A DNA stretch of 64,000 nt from Microcoleus sp. bin48.metabat.b7b8b9.023 (GTDB lineage Bacteria > Cyanobacteriota > Cyanobacteriia > Cyanobacteriales > Microcoleaceae). Positions within the stretch are counted from its first letter, which is position 1, and each line of letters begins with the position of its first letter. Under the pieces are notes generated by a model. That model was not told where the DNA came from, searched no databases, and saw nothing but the letters and a program-made list of their open reading frames with translations. The stretch spans positions 1-64,000 of the forward strand of contig NZ_JAAFKG010000017.1 in NCBI RefSeq assembly GCF_013299185.1, given 5' to 3'. Of the stretch, positions 26,546 to 36,239 are shown in pieces. The position numbers were made by a program, and so were the translations under genes.

Positions 26546-29500
26546 ATGGAAAATAACGTTTTCAATTATGAACTCAACCGTCTGATTCCTCCTGAAATTA
26601 AAAACGATGAATTTTACCGAGCCATCCAAAATATTGCCAAAGAAGAAGATATTCAAACAGTTTTAGAAATAGGCTCGTCTTCAGGACAAGGTAGCACAGA
26701 AGCATTTGTAACCGGGCTGCGACAAAATCCCAATCACCCAACATTATTCTGCCTAGAAATTTCAAAGCCTCGGTTTGCAGAACTCCAAAATGCTTACAAG
26801 GACGATCGTTTTGTAAAGTGCTACAACGTCTCGTCTGTTTCAATAGAACAGTTTGCTGATGAAGCCGAAGTTATTAAATTTTACAAAAGCAATCAGACTA
26901 ATCTGAACTACTATCCACTTGAACAGGTTATAAACTGGCTGCATCAGGATACTGAGTATATAAAGCAATCAGGGGTATCAGGCAGGGGTATCGATCAAAT
27001 TAAAAAAGAAAATAATATAGATTTTTTTGATATTGTACTAATAGATGGGTCGGAATTTACTGCAAGTGCAGAACTCGAAGAGGTTTATGGAGCAAAATAT
27101 ATTATTTTAGATGATATAAATACATTTAAAAATTATTACAATCTCCAGCGGATATATCGGGATTCTAATTATACTTTAATAACCGAAAACAATAGTGTAC
27201 GCAATGGGTTTGCGATTTTCAAGAAAAAGGCTGTTCAACCAGTCAGCTATAAGACTATTCAGCCTGCTGTTGAAGCTGTTGACGGTTTCATGGTTCCCGG
27301 ACAAGAAGAGTACCTTTTCAATAAGGTAAAATTACTGCCGCCTGATGCTGTAATCGTTGAAATAGGTTCATACAAAGGACGCTCCACCGTTGCCATGTCC
27401 TATGCCTGCATAGGCAGTAATCGAAAAATTTATTGCATAGATACCTGGGACGGAAATGATACAGACTTTTCCGACAGAAACTTTTTTGATATTTGGCAAG
27501 AAAATGTAGAAAAAAATGGATTATCTCAATATGTAGTACCCTTGCGGGGTTATTCACATCAAATCTTAAGCCAGTGGGAAGAATTAACTGGATGCAGAGC
27601 TATCGATCTTATTTTTATTGATGGTTCCCATCAGTTTTTAGACGTTTTGAAAAATTATGAGCTGTCACTCCCTCTTGTCAAAGATGGTGGGTGGATAGCG
27701 TTTCACAACGTTGTACCTACTTGGCCTGGTTCTGAACGTGTATGGCATAATATTGCCAAACATCGCTTGTTCAATCATGAGTATTCGTCAACTCTGGCCT
27801 GCGGTCAAAAAAATTCTACTGCTTTCTCCTCTACTTCATCACCCGAATTACCCATTTACTTTTTTACTATTGTCCTCAACGGTCAACCATTCATCGAGTA
27901 TCACATAGAAATATTCAAGCAACTACCCTTTAAATGGCATTGGCATATAGTCGAAGGTGTAGCGGACTTGAAGCATGATACAGCGTGGTCTTTACAAAAT
28001 GGCGGACGCATTAGCGACGAAATCCACTCCAAGGGACGCAGCAATGACGGCACAGCAGAATACCTAGACGAACTGGCAAAGCTATATCCTGAAAATGTCA
28101 CGGTTTATCGCAAACCGGAGGGTATTTTTTGGGATGGAAAACGCGAAATGGTGAATGCACCACTAGCTAATATTGACGAGGAGTGTTTGCTGTGGCAAGT
28201 CGATGTAGATGAATTGTGGACTGTTGAGCAACTGTGTACTGCCCGATATATGTTCATCAATAATCCTGAAAAAACGGCTGCTTTTTATTGGTGTTGGTAT
28301 TTTGTCGGAGAGAATCTGGTTATTAGCACTCGCAACTGTTATGCTCAAAATCCTGCACAAGAATGGTTGCGAACCTGGAGGTTGAAGCCTGGTCATGTCT
28401 GGGTACGTCATGAACCCCCCATTTTAGCTGAACCTTTATCAGATGGTGAGTTGAGAAATGTGGCAGATTTTAACGCTTTTCGACACGAAGAAACAGAAAA
28501 CCTGGGATTGATTTTCCAGCACTTTGCTTATGTGATACCAGAACAGTTGAGATTTAAAGAGCAATATTATGGTTATACCAATGCCCTATGGCAATGGACA
28601 TCCTTGCAGCGACAGACTAGATTTCCAGCTCTATTACGTGAGTATTTAGGCTGGGTACAGGATGGAACAACGGTTGATACTGCCGAGTCATGCGGTATAA
28701 TCCCGATCGCCCAAAAAGCATCTAACGGCACTGATTGGCGATTTGTAGAACCCGATGTTTTACAAAGTAGAAATTTAACAAGTCAAACAGAATCTCCGAC
28801 GATTCTGATTGATGGCGTATTTTTCCAACTTTACAGAACAGGAATAGCTCGCGTCTGGCAATCGTTGTTAGAAGAATGGGCAAAAGGTGACTTTAGCAAG
28901 CATATTGTTGTTCTCGATCGAGTTGGCACTGCCCCGAAAATTCCCGGTATTCGGTATCGAGATGTGCTGCCTTACGACTACGGAACTACGGATGCAGATC
29001 GAGAAATGTTACAGCAAGTTTGTGATGAAGAGGGTGCAAATTTATTTATCTCGACTTACTACACAACGCCACTATCAACTCCTTCTGTATTCATGGCTTA
29101 TGACATGATTCCCGAAGTTTTAGGAGCGAATTTTGATGAACCAATGTGGCGAGAAAAGCATTCTGCGATCCGCCACGCATCTTCATACATCTCTATTTCA
29201 GAAAATACAGTCCGTGACCTGATAGAGTTTTTTCCCGCTATTTCTTCAGAGTTGGTAACAGTTGCTCACTGTGGAGTCTCAAGTAATTTTTCACCAGCCA
29301 GCCAAGAAGATATTAATCATTTCAAAACCAAGTATGGGATATCCAAACCATACTTTATTTCAGTCGGCGGTGGCTCAGACTATAAAAATATTCGATTATT
29401 TTTTCAAGCTTTTGCTCAACTGGCTAGCAAACAAGGCTTTGAAGTTGTCTGTACAGGAAGTGGAGTGTTATTAGACGCAGAATTTAGAGCTTATACTTCA

Positions 29501-30259
29501 GGTAGTGTAGTTCACAAGCTGCAACTCAATGATGAGGAGTTGAGATTAGCTTATTCAGGTGCGATCGCCTTGGTTTACCCATCAAAGTATGAAGGTTTTG
29601 GTCTGCCTGTTCTTGAAGCAATAACTTGTGGATGTCCAGTCATTACTTGTCCTAATTCTTCCCTTCCAGAAGTTGCAGGCGACGCGGCATTATATGTGAA
29701 GGATGATGATGTTGATGGATTGGCTAATGCACTTTGCGAGGTACAAAAACCGAGGGTTCGCAACTCATTAATTGCTGCTGGGCTGGAACAATCTAAAAAA
29801 TTTTCTTGGTCAAAAATGGCTAAAACAGTTAGTACAGCACTGATTGAAGCAACTCTTTTGCCCTTGAATTTGAAACATATTAATTTAATTATTTTCCCAG
29901 ATTGGTCGCAAATAGAAGAGTCTTTGGGTTTTGAGTTAGTACAAGCGCTCGGAAAGCTCGCAACTCACCCAGACAAACATAAAATGGCTCTACTGGTAGA
30001 CACGAGCAATATTTCTGAGGAAGATGCCAATCTCGCTTTATCAAGCGTAGCGATGAATCTTTTGATGGAAGAAGATTTAGACGTTTCCGACGGGCCGGAA
30101 ATTTCACTTATTGGGCATTTTAGCGAAATGCAGCGGTCAGCCTTGATACCTCGACTTTACGGTCGGATTGTCTTAGATAATGAGAATCAAGAGGCGATCG
30201 CACGATTAGGAACCGAAGAAATCCCATTTTATTCTTTAGATAGTTTGACCAATAGGTAA
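26546..30259 (+). CDS. fused methyltransferase-glycosyltransferase protein
   Basis: This 1237-residue protein has several catalytic modules. Residues about 10-230 form a SAM-methyltransferase-like domain (TVLEIGSSSGQGSTEAFV). Residues 245-415 form a second one of the Methyltransf_24 type (AVIVEIGSYKGRSTVAMSYA, LIFIDGSH). Residues 435-745 are GT2-like, with LLWQVDVDELWT as the possible DxD-type metal site. Residues 750-1105 form a GT4 glycosyltransferase of the GT-B fold (YEGFGLPVLEAITCGCPVI gives the E-x7-E motif near 1014). Residues 1110-1237 carry the FPDW module shared with two other proteins here. It probably builds a methylated glycan, perhaps on surface proteins or exopolysaccharide. 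It is followed 41 bp later by another glycosyltransferase gene. Confidence 0.85.
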   Translation: MENNVFNYELNRLIPPEIKNDEFYRAIQNIAKEEDIQTVLEIGSSSGQGSTEAFVTGLRQNPNHPTLFCLEISKPRFAELQNAYKDDRFVKCYNVSSVSIEQFADEAEVIKFYKSNQTNLNYYPLEQVINWLHQDTEYIKQSGVSGRGIDQIKKENNIDFFDIVLIDGSEFTASAELEEVYGAKYIILDDINTFKNYYNLQRIYRDSNYTLITENNSVRNGFAIFKKKAVQPVSYKTIQPAVEAVDGFMVPGQEEYLFNKVKLLPPDAVIVEIGSYKGRSTVAMSYACIGSNRKIYCIDTWDGNDTDFSDRNFFDIWQENVEKNGLSQYVVPLRGYSHQILSQWEELTGCRAIDLIFIDGSHQFLDVLKNYELSLPLVKDGGWIAFHNVVPTWPGSERVWHNIAKHRLFNHEYSSTLACGQKNSTAFSSTSSPELPIYFFTIVLNGQPFIEYHIEIFKQLPFKWHWHIVEGVADLKHDTAWSLQNGGRISDEIHSKGRSNDGTAEYLDELAKLYPENVTVYRKPEGIFWDGKREMVNAPLANIDEECLLWQVDVDELWTVEQLCTARYMFINNPEKTAAFYWCWYFVGENLVISTRNCYAQNPAQEWLRTWRLKPGHVWVRHEPPILAEPLSDGELRNVADFNAFRHEETENLGLIFQHFAYVIPEQLRFKEQYYGYTNALWQWTSLQRQTRFPALLREYLGWVQDGTTVDTAESCGIIPIAQKASNGTDWRFVEPDVLQSRNLTSQTESPTILIDGVFFQLYRTGIARVWQSLLEEWAKGDFSKHIVVLDRVGTAPKIPGIRYRDVLPYDYGTTDADREMLQQVCDEEGANLFISTYYTTPLSTPSVFMAYDMIPEVLGANFDEPMWREKHSAIRHASSYISISENTVRDLIEFFPAISSELVTVAHCGVSSNFSPASQEDINHFKTKYGISKPYFISVGGGSDYKNIRLFFQAFAQLASKQGFEVVCTGSGVLLDAEFRAYTSGSVVHKLQLNDEELRLAYSGAIALVYPSKYEGFGLPVLEAITCGCPVITCPNSSLPEVAGDAALYVKDDDVDGLANALCEVQKPRVRNSLIAAGLEQSKKFSWSKMAKTVSTALIEATLLPLNLKHINLIIFPDWSQIEESLGFELVQALGKLATHPDKHKMALLVDTSNISEEDANLALSSVAMNLLMEEDLDVSDGPEISLIGHFSEMQRSALIPRLYGRIVLDNENQEAIARLGTEEIPFYSLDSLTNR

Positions 30260-30300
30260 TCTGGGCAGTCAGAATCAGGATCACTATAGTTGCCACTAGG

Positions 30301-31902
30301 ATGAACAGCGATATTTCAACAGCAAAATCAACTCTCAAGTTTATGTTAGACAAACCAATATTTTTTTATTGTACAGAAAATCAATTTTCTCATTTGAGTA
30401 TATGTTTAGCTGAAGGCTTCAAGGAACTGGGAATACCATTTTATTCAAATATAAACCATTGGCAGATATCACCCGATAGGGAAGAATATCTTTTCTGCTC
30501 TGACCCAAGCATCACTTATACTGACTGCTGTGTTGTCATACTGGACTTCAGAGTGCTGCTCAACTCGAACCAAGTAGAACTGCTTAAAAATCTATTTCAC
30601 TCAGATCGAAAATATATCACCGTATATTTAGACGATATGGATGGTCTTACTATTTGGAATCCTGAGTTGAATAGTTTTGACTTTAGATTTAAAACTCACT
30701 ACAACAGCAAGGGAGAATATCCATCAAACTGCAAGCCTTGGATTTTTGGGCTATCTAATCGCATCCTCCGAGAAACCAGCGATATATACGAATTCATTGA
30801 AAGAAAAAGACATCTACTGGTTAACTTCAGAGTTGAGCATAACAGGTTAAATTATTTTAATTCGTGGCTAAAAATTAATCAAGGTTTGATAAAATTTGAC
30901 AATGCATTTGTCCTCATTGAGCGCCCTTTAAGGCAGATTAGTAGGGAACAATTTTTGCCTCTAATTCAGGACATTATGCCAGTGGATAGTACGAGCGATG
31001 ATTTCGGCAATCCTCCCTCAGATAGCTATCACTACTTGCAGTGGTTGCAAACGGGCAAGCGTCACTATCCAAATTACTACCAACGTTTGAAAGAATCTGC
31101 TGCTTGTGCTTGCTTTGGGGGTTCTATTAGCCCAAGCTATGTCACAAGGGAACCAATTGTAGAATGGTGGGACAGTTGGCGCTTTTGGGAATCATTGGCG
31201 GCTGGGTGCGTAACATTTCACGTAGATTTCGATAAGTATGGAGTTAAACTGCCAGTAATGCCAGAAAACTGGCGGCACTATATCGGAATCGATTTAGACA
31301 ATATGCAAGATACTGTCGATCGCATTGCTGACGATCCAGGGATTTTAGAGAAAATCTCTAGAGAAGGTCGGCAGTGGGCTATTGACAATTATGCCCCTAC
31401 TCCTACAGCTTTGCGTTTTTTGGAAATGCTCGGTTTTCACATTCCACAAACGGAAAAATACCAGGAAAATAAAGACGAGCGGGCGTTTTTTTCGCTGTTG
31501 CTTGATTTGAGGGAAATTAACTTAATTATTTTCCCAGATTGGTCTCAATCAGAAGAGTCTCTCAGTTTAGATTTGAAAAGAGTGATTGGGGCGATCGCAA
31601 CTCACCCAGACAAAAGTAAAATTACTCTACTGGTGGACACTACAAACATTTCTGACGAAGATGCCAATTTATTTTTATCTAGCGCTGCCATGAATCTGCT
31701 AATGGAACAAGATTTAGATGTTTCTGACGGGCCTGAAATTAGATCCATCGCCCATTTGAACGAAAGCCAACGGGAAGCACTCGTGCCTCGCCTCTATGCT
31801 AGAATTGTCTTGGACAAAGAAAATAAAAATTCGATCGCTCTAGCGAATTTAGGAAACATTCGTTCCGTTCAACTAGAGAGTTTTATCCAGCAAAATTACT
31901 AA
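30301..31902 (+). CDS. glycosyltransferase with C-terminal FPDW module
   Basis: The 533-residue protein has an N-terminal GT-B-like region of about 390 residues. The C-terminal half of that region carries WDSWRFWESLAAGCVTFHVD and a Glycos_transf_1_2-like ISREGRQWAIDNYAPTPTAL. The last 128 residues form the shared module: NLIIFPDWSQSEESL near 407-421 and MNLLMEQDLDVSDGPEI near 465-481. Donor and acceptor cannot be read from sequence. It lies 41 bp after the fusion gene on the same strand and is probably co-transcribed. It converges on the GT41 gene, with only 9 bp between the stops. Confidence 0.75.
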   Translation: MNSDISTAKSTLKFMLDKPIFFYCTENQFSHLSICLAEGFKELGIPFYSNINHWQISPDREEYLFCSDPSITYTDCCVVILDFRVLLNSNQVELLKNLFHSDRKYITVYLDDMDGLTIWNPELNSFDFRFKTHYNSKGEYPSNCKPWIFGLSNRILRETSDIYEFIERKRHLLVNFRVEHNRLNYFNSWLKINQGLIKFDNAFVLIERPLRQISREQFLPLIQDIMPVDSTSDDFGNPPSDSYHYLQWLQTGKRHYPNYYQRLKESAACACFGGSISPSYVTREPIVEWWDSWRFWESLAAGCVTFHVDFDKYGVKLPVMPENWRHYIGIDLDNMQDTVDRIADDPGILEKISREGRQWAIDNYAPTPTALRFLEMLGFHIPQTEKYQENKDERAFFSLLLDLREINLIIFPDWSQSEESLSLDLKRVIGAIATHPDKSKITLLVDTTNISDEDANLFLSSAAMNLLMEQDLDVSDGPEIRSIAHLNESQREALVPRLYARIVLDKENKNSIALANLGNIRSVQLESFIQQNY

Positions 31903-31911
31903 CAAATCCTC

Positions 31912-34152
31912 CTATCTCCTATAAATCTCCCACATCTGCTCGTAAGCTTTCTCCATCTCTCGCGTAAACTGTTTAGCATTCCAAAGAGGAGCAATTTGTC
32001 TTGACTGCCGTAATTTCCAGGAAATTTGTTCTCGCAGCGAAGCATCTTTCCCCAAGCGTATCCCCCATTCGACATATTCCTCATCCGTCCAAGCAATTCC
32101 CTCAGTCACACCCGCATTCATCATCATCGTGTAGCTGTTACGGGCCGCAAATTGCTCCCCTACCCGCGTCACCAGAGGAATACACATCCACAGAGTTTCT
32201 AGAGTAGTTGTAGCACCGTTGTAAGGATAAGTATCCAGGACTACATCGGCAATGCCCAAGTTAGCTCGGTGAACGGCTTCTGCTCCTACCTCTGGCAAAA
32301 AACGCAGGCGATCGCATTCTACACCTTCTTCTTCTGCTAACTGAAAAAAGAAGCTTTTAATTGATTCTTCATCAGCAGAACCTTTGATTAAAAAGTAACT
32401 ATTCGGTACTTCTCCAAGAATCTTTATCTGTAGTCGCGCTGTATCTGGATGGCGTTTATAGCCCCTCTGAGCGCTGAGATATACAACAGCATCACTCGGA
32501 ATACCCAACATATCCCGACGCAAATCTGGTACGCCCACCTCAAAACCATCAACAGCTATATAAGTTTGAGGCAACCGCCAAATTTTTTCACTGTAATATT
32601 CCCCAGCAGACTCCGGCAAAACATAGGGATCTGCAATAAAATAGTCAACCGCAGGCAGTCCAGAAGCATCCCAACCCAGCCAAGTTACTTGAACAGGCGC
32701 AGGCTTAAGTGCCATCACTTCACAAGCCACATCCAGGGTGATACTATCGAGATCGATCAAAATATCAATCTCATCTTCATAAATTTGCTCCGCTACTTCA
32801 CTTCCAAAAAGACCCCCTTTGTAGGCTTTGTCAACCTGATTTACATACCATTCCTGTAGAGAGTCATGATTCTTTCTATATACTGAGAAATAGCCATGAA
32901 TTTCAAATAGATCGCGATTGTGATACTGAAAGAGCCATCGGGCTAGCCAGCCCACAGAATGTCTTCGGAGGCAATGCGATAAGTAACCAATCTTCAAACG
33001 CTTACCAACAGTCGCAATGCTTTTACTGGTTGGCACTCGTTGCCTGTATCGATCTGCCTGATCCTTGGCATAAGTTTCAACATTAGTTTGACATAACTGA
33101 GAAACTTGATTTTGAATTGGTTTATTAATCTTCGGAGCGTCTTCAAAGTACGGTAAAAAGAAGGTAGTAAGAAACAGATTTTGGACTGTACTCGGATGAA
33201 GTGATTTTGGTTGTTCCGTTATCAGTGATTCTAACAGTAATTTGTGCCTCTGAATGACAGGAAATACCTCGTCCCAATATCCACCTGCACTCATCAATCC
33301 CCGCATAATTTGATGGTTAGAAAAAACTCTATCTGGTAATTGCTTGCACAAGGAATAGCGCAATTTTGCAAATTCGATACCCTCATCATATTGCTGAGCA
33401 TTTTGGTAATAAGTAGCTAACTGTAACAAAATTCCCAGATTATTAGTATCTAAACGGCGAGCCAACTCTGCAAAGCGTATCGCTAGTCCAGGTATCAATG
33501 CCGAGTGAGCAATTTCAGCCGAGGCTGCGATCGCGATTTCTATAAAAACTATAGGTTGGCTGACGTGGGGCAGACAGGCTTCCGCAAATTCCAGCGACGA
33601 GGGGTGCAGGGGATCGAAATCTAAAACACTTTTGAGGACTTGCATTAATAGCTCAAAGTCTATTTCTCCGAGTTGATCCGACTGGAGATGCTCAATCAAG
33701 CCCAGAGAATTGAGTGCCTCCCCTGTGTAAGTCTCAAGCAGAACAGACAATCCAACCAAATGCAACAGGTTGCTAATATCTGTCGGATTAATTTCCCGGA
33801 TGTGCTGCCGAATTGCCCAAGCTACTGAATAGTCTCCTAGCTCTCTGCGCCGCTCTGCTTCCGCTTGCAGCACTTGTATCAGTTCCGTTGTCCACTCATC
33901 GACTTGTTCAGGCTCCCCTTTTGCCATACCTAGCAGCCAAGTCGTCTGAGCTTCTACCTCTTGTTCCTGCATCAACAACATCAAGCCCAAATGCCAGTAA
34001 TAGGATTTGGTGTCTGGATCTGCTTCAATTGCCTGCTCGTATAACTTTACTGCCTGACCATAATGCCCCTGCATTGCGTATTTATCTGCTTGTTGCTGCA
34101 AAGTTTCTTTGTCAGCCGAGCCTGGGTTATCTAAATAGTTAGAACGTGTCAA
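31912..34152 (-). CDS. GT41 (OGT/SPINDLY-type) glycosyltransferase with TPRs
   Basis: The 746-residue protein has N-terminal TPRs (YAMQGHYGQAVKLYEQAIEA, residues about 25-65) and a helical superhelix up to about 360. The GT41 catalytic domain follows: KIGYLSHCLRRHSVGWLARW near 388, DILIDLDSITLDVACEVMAL near 467, APVQVTWLGWDASGLPAVDY near 489-508 and DVVLDTYPYNGATTTLETLW near 636-655. GT41 enzymes add GlcNAc (or fucose) to Ser/Thr of proteins in the cytoplasm. Its gene follows the pilin-like gene by 127 bp on the same strand, which makes the pilin a plausible substrate. Confidence 0.88.
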   Translation of the reverse strand: MTRSNYLDNPGSADKETLQQQADKYAMQGHYGQAVKLYEQAIEADPDTKSYYWHLGLMLLMQEQEVEAQTTWLLGMAKGEPEQVDEWTTELIQVLQAEAERRRELGDYSVAWAIRQHIREINPTDISNLLHLVGLSVLLETYTGEALNSLGLIEHLQSDQLGEIDFELLMQVLKSVLDFDPLHPSSLEFAEACLPHVSQPIVFIEIAIAASAEIAHSALIPGLAIRFAELARRLDTNNLGILLQLATYYQNAQQYDEGIEFAKLRYSLCKQLPDRVFSNHQIMRGLMSAGGYWDEVFPVIQRHKLLLESLITEQPKSLHPSTVQNLFLTTFFLPYFEDAPKINKPIQNQVSQLCQTNVETYAKDQADRYRQRVPTSKSIATVGKRLKIGYLSHCLRRHSVGWLARWLFQYHNRDLFEIHGYFSVYRKNHDSLQEWYVNQVDKAYKGGLFGSEVAEQIYEDEIDILIDLDSITLDVACEVMALKPAPVQVTWLGWDASGLPAVDYFIADPYVLPESAGEYYSEKIWRLPQTYIAVDGFEVGVPDLRRDMLGIPSDAVVYLSAQRGYKRHPDTARLQIKILGEVPNSYFLIKGSADEESIKSFFFQLAEEEGVECDRLRFLPEVGAEAVHRANLGIADVVLDTYPYNGATTTLETLWMCIPLVTRVGEQFAARNSYTMMMNAGVTEGIAWTDEEYVEWGIRLGKDASLREQISWKLRQSRQIAPLWNAKQFTREMEKAYEQMWEIYRR

Positions 34153-34279
34153 ATTTTTAATATGGGAAACTAATTTTTCTGAAAATTATTGAAATGGGTA
34201 GCGTATACAAACACTACCCACTTTCCTAAAAATTTTAGGTTAGGTCGATATGACCATCCTACTAGCTGTAATGTATCTA

Positions 34280-34819
34280 TTACTTGGACACTTCTGTACC
34301 ACCACCCGCACAGCGAGTATTAGCATTAGTAGCAGCCACGGTAGGATCTGGCACAGCAGCACCTGCAGCAGCACCATCGTACTCGCACAACACTGCGGTG
34401 GTGGTTTTATCTCCAGTACCACCACCAATTCCTGCTCCACCCGCGTATGCTTTGAGAGTAGCAGTGTTGATAGGTGTTGCTATATTGACTGCATCGGATA
34501 GCACACCTTTAGGATTTTTCACTGAGTAAGTGTAGTTAGTGGTTTGAGTTTTGATTCCCAAACCCAAAGCGTCAACGCCACTTACAAAGGAATTGTCTTC
34601 GGCAAATTTAGCTTGCTGAGCGCGGTTCATGGAACCGACGTATTGCTTAGCTTCAGATTGCTTAGCTTTGTTAGCTTGGTTGAGGAAGGAAGGCAATGCA
34701 ATAGCCGACAGAATACCGATGATGATGATAACGACTAACAATTCAATCAGCGTGAAACCCTTATCTTGTCTTTTTTGATTGAGGTGATGCAGGAATTTAG
34801 CTTTTAATTCAGTTTTCAT
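34280..34819 (-). CDS. pilA: type IV pilin-like protein (prepilin)
   Basis: A 179-residue prepilin. A 20-residue basic leader ends in DKG, then FTLIELLVVIIIIGILSAIA, the classical type III signal: cleavage after G, methylated F1, E5. The globular part (AKQYVGSMNRAQQAKFAED, two cysteines near 150 and 171) matches the minor or major pilin-like (GspH/PilA) proteins of cyanobacteria used in motility and DNA uptake. The Thr/Ala/Gly-rich C-terminus offers possible O-glycosylation sites. TAGGAGAA lies 9 bases before the ATG. A leader of over 400 bp separates it from the upstream PIN toxin gene. Confidence 0.9.
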   Translation of the reverse strand: MKTELKAKFLHHLNQKRQDKGFTLIELLVVIIIIGILSAIALPSFLNQANKAKQSEAKQYVGSMNRAQQAKFAEDNSFVSGVDALGLGIKTQTTNYTYSVKNPKGVLSDAVNIATPINTATLKAYAGGAGIGGGTGDKTTTAVLCEYDGAAAGAAVPDPTVAATNANTRCAGGGTEVSK

Positions 34820-35277
34820 GGTTTGTTTCTCCTAGAGGCGTGGGATGCTTGATTTCTAACTCTTAGAGATAACTTACCCACTTCTGACGGCTTTGATATC
34901 ACTCGCTGGATTTTTTTTTTCGTTTTTAAGCAGATCGCTCCAAAAGCACATCCAGAAAAGCTTCCAGCATACTTCAGAGTTCATTCACTTCCTTAATAGC
35001 TCTCTGGTGGCTCACTGGCTTTGGGGTGACAGCATCCAGTGGGTTGAACTTGAGCCACAGTTCAAGTAAAGACACCATCGGTGGCGCTTTCTTCCGCAAA
35101 GCCAGGAGAGAACTACCCACCATGCTCTTTCGAGAGCGTCACTTGGGTGGGCAAAGGGATGTATCGCCGTGTTTCCTCCAGCCCGATGGTAGCAGCTATC
35201 CTCGGCTGGCGGGCATCGCAACAGCCAATATAGGAGATGGAGGGCGATCGTCCGTACCACGGTTTGCTACTTTGCTC
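34820..35277. other. long, hairpin-rich spacer upstream of the pilin gene
   Basis: This 458-bp spacer holds no convincing gene, but 35020-35160 is full of hairpins: TTGAACT...AGTTCAA (35043-35065), GCTTT...AAAGC inside TGG...CCA (about 35085-35107), and CCCACC...GGTGGG enclosing GCTCT-TTCG-AGAGC (35116-35151). Positions about 35157-35221 resemble the 3' end of the small membrane-protein gene at 36240 (AAILGWRAxQQ) but with a frameshift. It may be a gene relic, a structured 5' leader of the pilin transcript, or both. Confidence 0.45.
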
Positions 35278-35694
35278 TCAATCGAGCCCCTCTCCTAAGA
35301 TTCGATCCAGAAAACCAGAAACTGAAACAATCTTGGTATTGCCCAAAGTTTCTACCTCAGTAAAATCTCGATCGCCAGTTATTAAAAAATCTGCATTACC
35401 AGCCAAAGCACAAGCGAGAAATTTAGCATCTTTCCTATCCCTCGGAAAATCTACCTCAACCTCCACCTCAATCAACTGCGTTACCGTATCAAAAATCTCC
35501 CACCACTCTTCTATTACTTCCTGGCTTAGCTTAAACTTGGGACGCAACAAAACATCCTTATATTCGGCTATAATTTCTAATGATACCAGCCACTGCCAGT
35601 CCGGGCGATCGATGATTGACTGAATCGCTCTTTTGGGCATCCGTCCCCTCAAGATCGCAGATACTAAAATATTAGTATCAACAACAATCTTCAT
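35278..35694 (-). CDS. PIN-domain toxin (VapC-like ribonuclease)
   Basis: The 138-residue PIN-domain protein of the 'putative toxin-antitoxin system toxin component, PIN family' type begins VVDTNILVSAILRG, with D6 as the first acidic metal ligand. The middle acid is in EIIAEYKDVLLRP near residue 44. The C-terminal acids are in RKDAKFLACALAG and ADFLITGDRDF near 100-115. It should cleave RNA unless bound by its antitoxin. Its ATG overlaps the antitoxin stop in an ATGA arrangement. Confidence 0.9.
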   Translation of the reverse strand: MKIVVDTNILVSAILRGRMPKRAIQSIIDRPDWQWLVSLEIIAEYKDVLLRPKFKLSQEVIEEWWEIFDTVTQLIEVEVEVDFPRDRKDAKFLACALAGNADFLITGDRDFTEVETLGNTKIVSVSGFLDRILGEGLD

Positions 35695-35942
35695 TCGCCT
35701 CTCCGGTAAGCTTCTATCTCTGCTGCAATCTCCTCCTCTGTAATTTCTTGAACCTCTGGTATAGCTTGCGTTTTATCAAATAAGTCCTTGACTTTACGAG
35801 CAATGATTCGGCGACTATTTTGCTGGGACAAAAGCCTTAACGCTTCTCTCAGCACGGCTTCTATATTTTCATATTTTCCCGTATCTAATTGAGATTGAAT
35901 CAACTGTTCTAATTCAGGGTTTAAAACAACATTCATCGTCAC
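35691..35942 (-). CDS. ribbon-helix-helix antitoxin, ParD/CopG-like
   Basis: The 83-residue protein has an N-terminal ribbon-helix-helix (MNVVLNPELEQLIQSQLDTG, then YENIEAVLREALRLLSQQ) and an acidic, flexible C-terminus that would cover the PIN toxin. It is encoded first, with a 4-base overlap with the toxin gene (ATGA). This is the usual order for such modules, which are autoregulated at the promoter. Confidence 0.88.
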   Translation of the reverse strand: MTMNVVLNPELEQLIQSQLDTGKYENIEAVLREALRLLSQQNSRRIIARKVKDLFDKTQAIPEVQEITEEEIAAEIEAYRRGE

Positions 35943-36047
35943 TTTCCTGGTAAAAACTATAATGTGCCGCAGTCATGGCCCAGACTTCTCCATTGGTATC
36001 ATCTTAAGTCTGAAAACCTTTGTATCTCTCGTTTGTAGCCCAGTCTA

Positions 36048-36130
36048 GATCCCCCTAAATCCCCCTTAAGAAGGGGGACTTTGAGCAGCATCTTGTTCCC
36101 CCCTTCTTAAGGGGGGCTAGGAGGGATCGA
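36048..36130. repeat. CCCCCTTAAGAAGGGGG palindromic repeat
   Basis: GATCCCCCTAAATCCCCCTT and AAGGGGGGCTAGGAGGGATC face each other, with AAGAAGGGGGACTTTGAGCA between. This is a repeat often seen between cyanobacterial genes. Confidence 0.8.
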
Positions 36131-36239
36131 TTCCTAATCGTTAAAGAGTAGACTGAGACTATGTTTGACTTTAAGTTGACACCAATGAGACTTGGCATAA
36201 TAGTCTCAATGCCTAATTATACAACCAACCAGCACATCC

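Noticed and set aside
35085-35210. Possible c-di-GMP (GEMM) riboswitch upstream of the pilin gene
   Set aside because: CCGCAAAGCCA recalls the GEMM core, but it is on the strand opposite to the pilin gene and the GGCAAACC and GGUUACC elements are missing.
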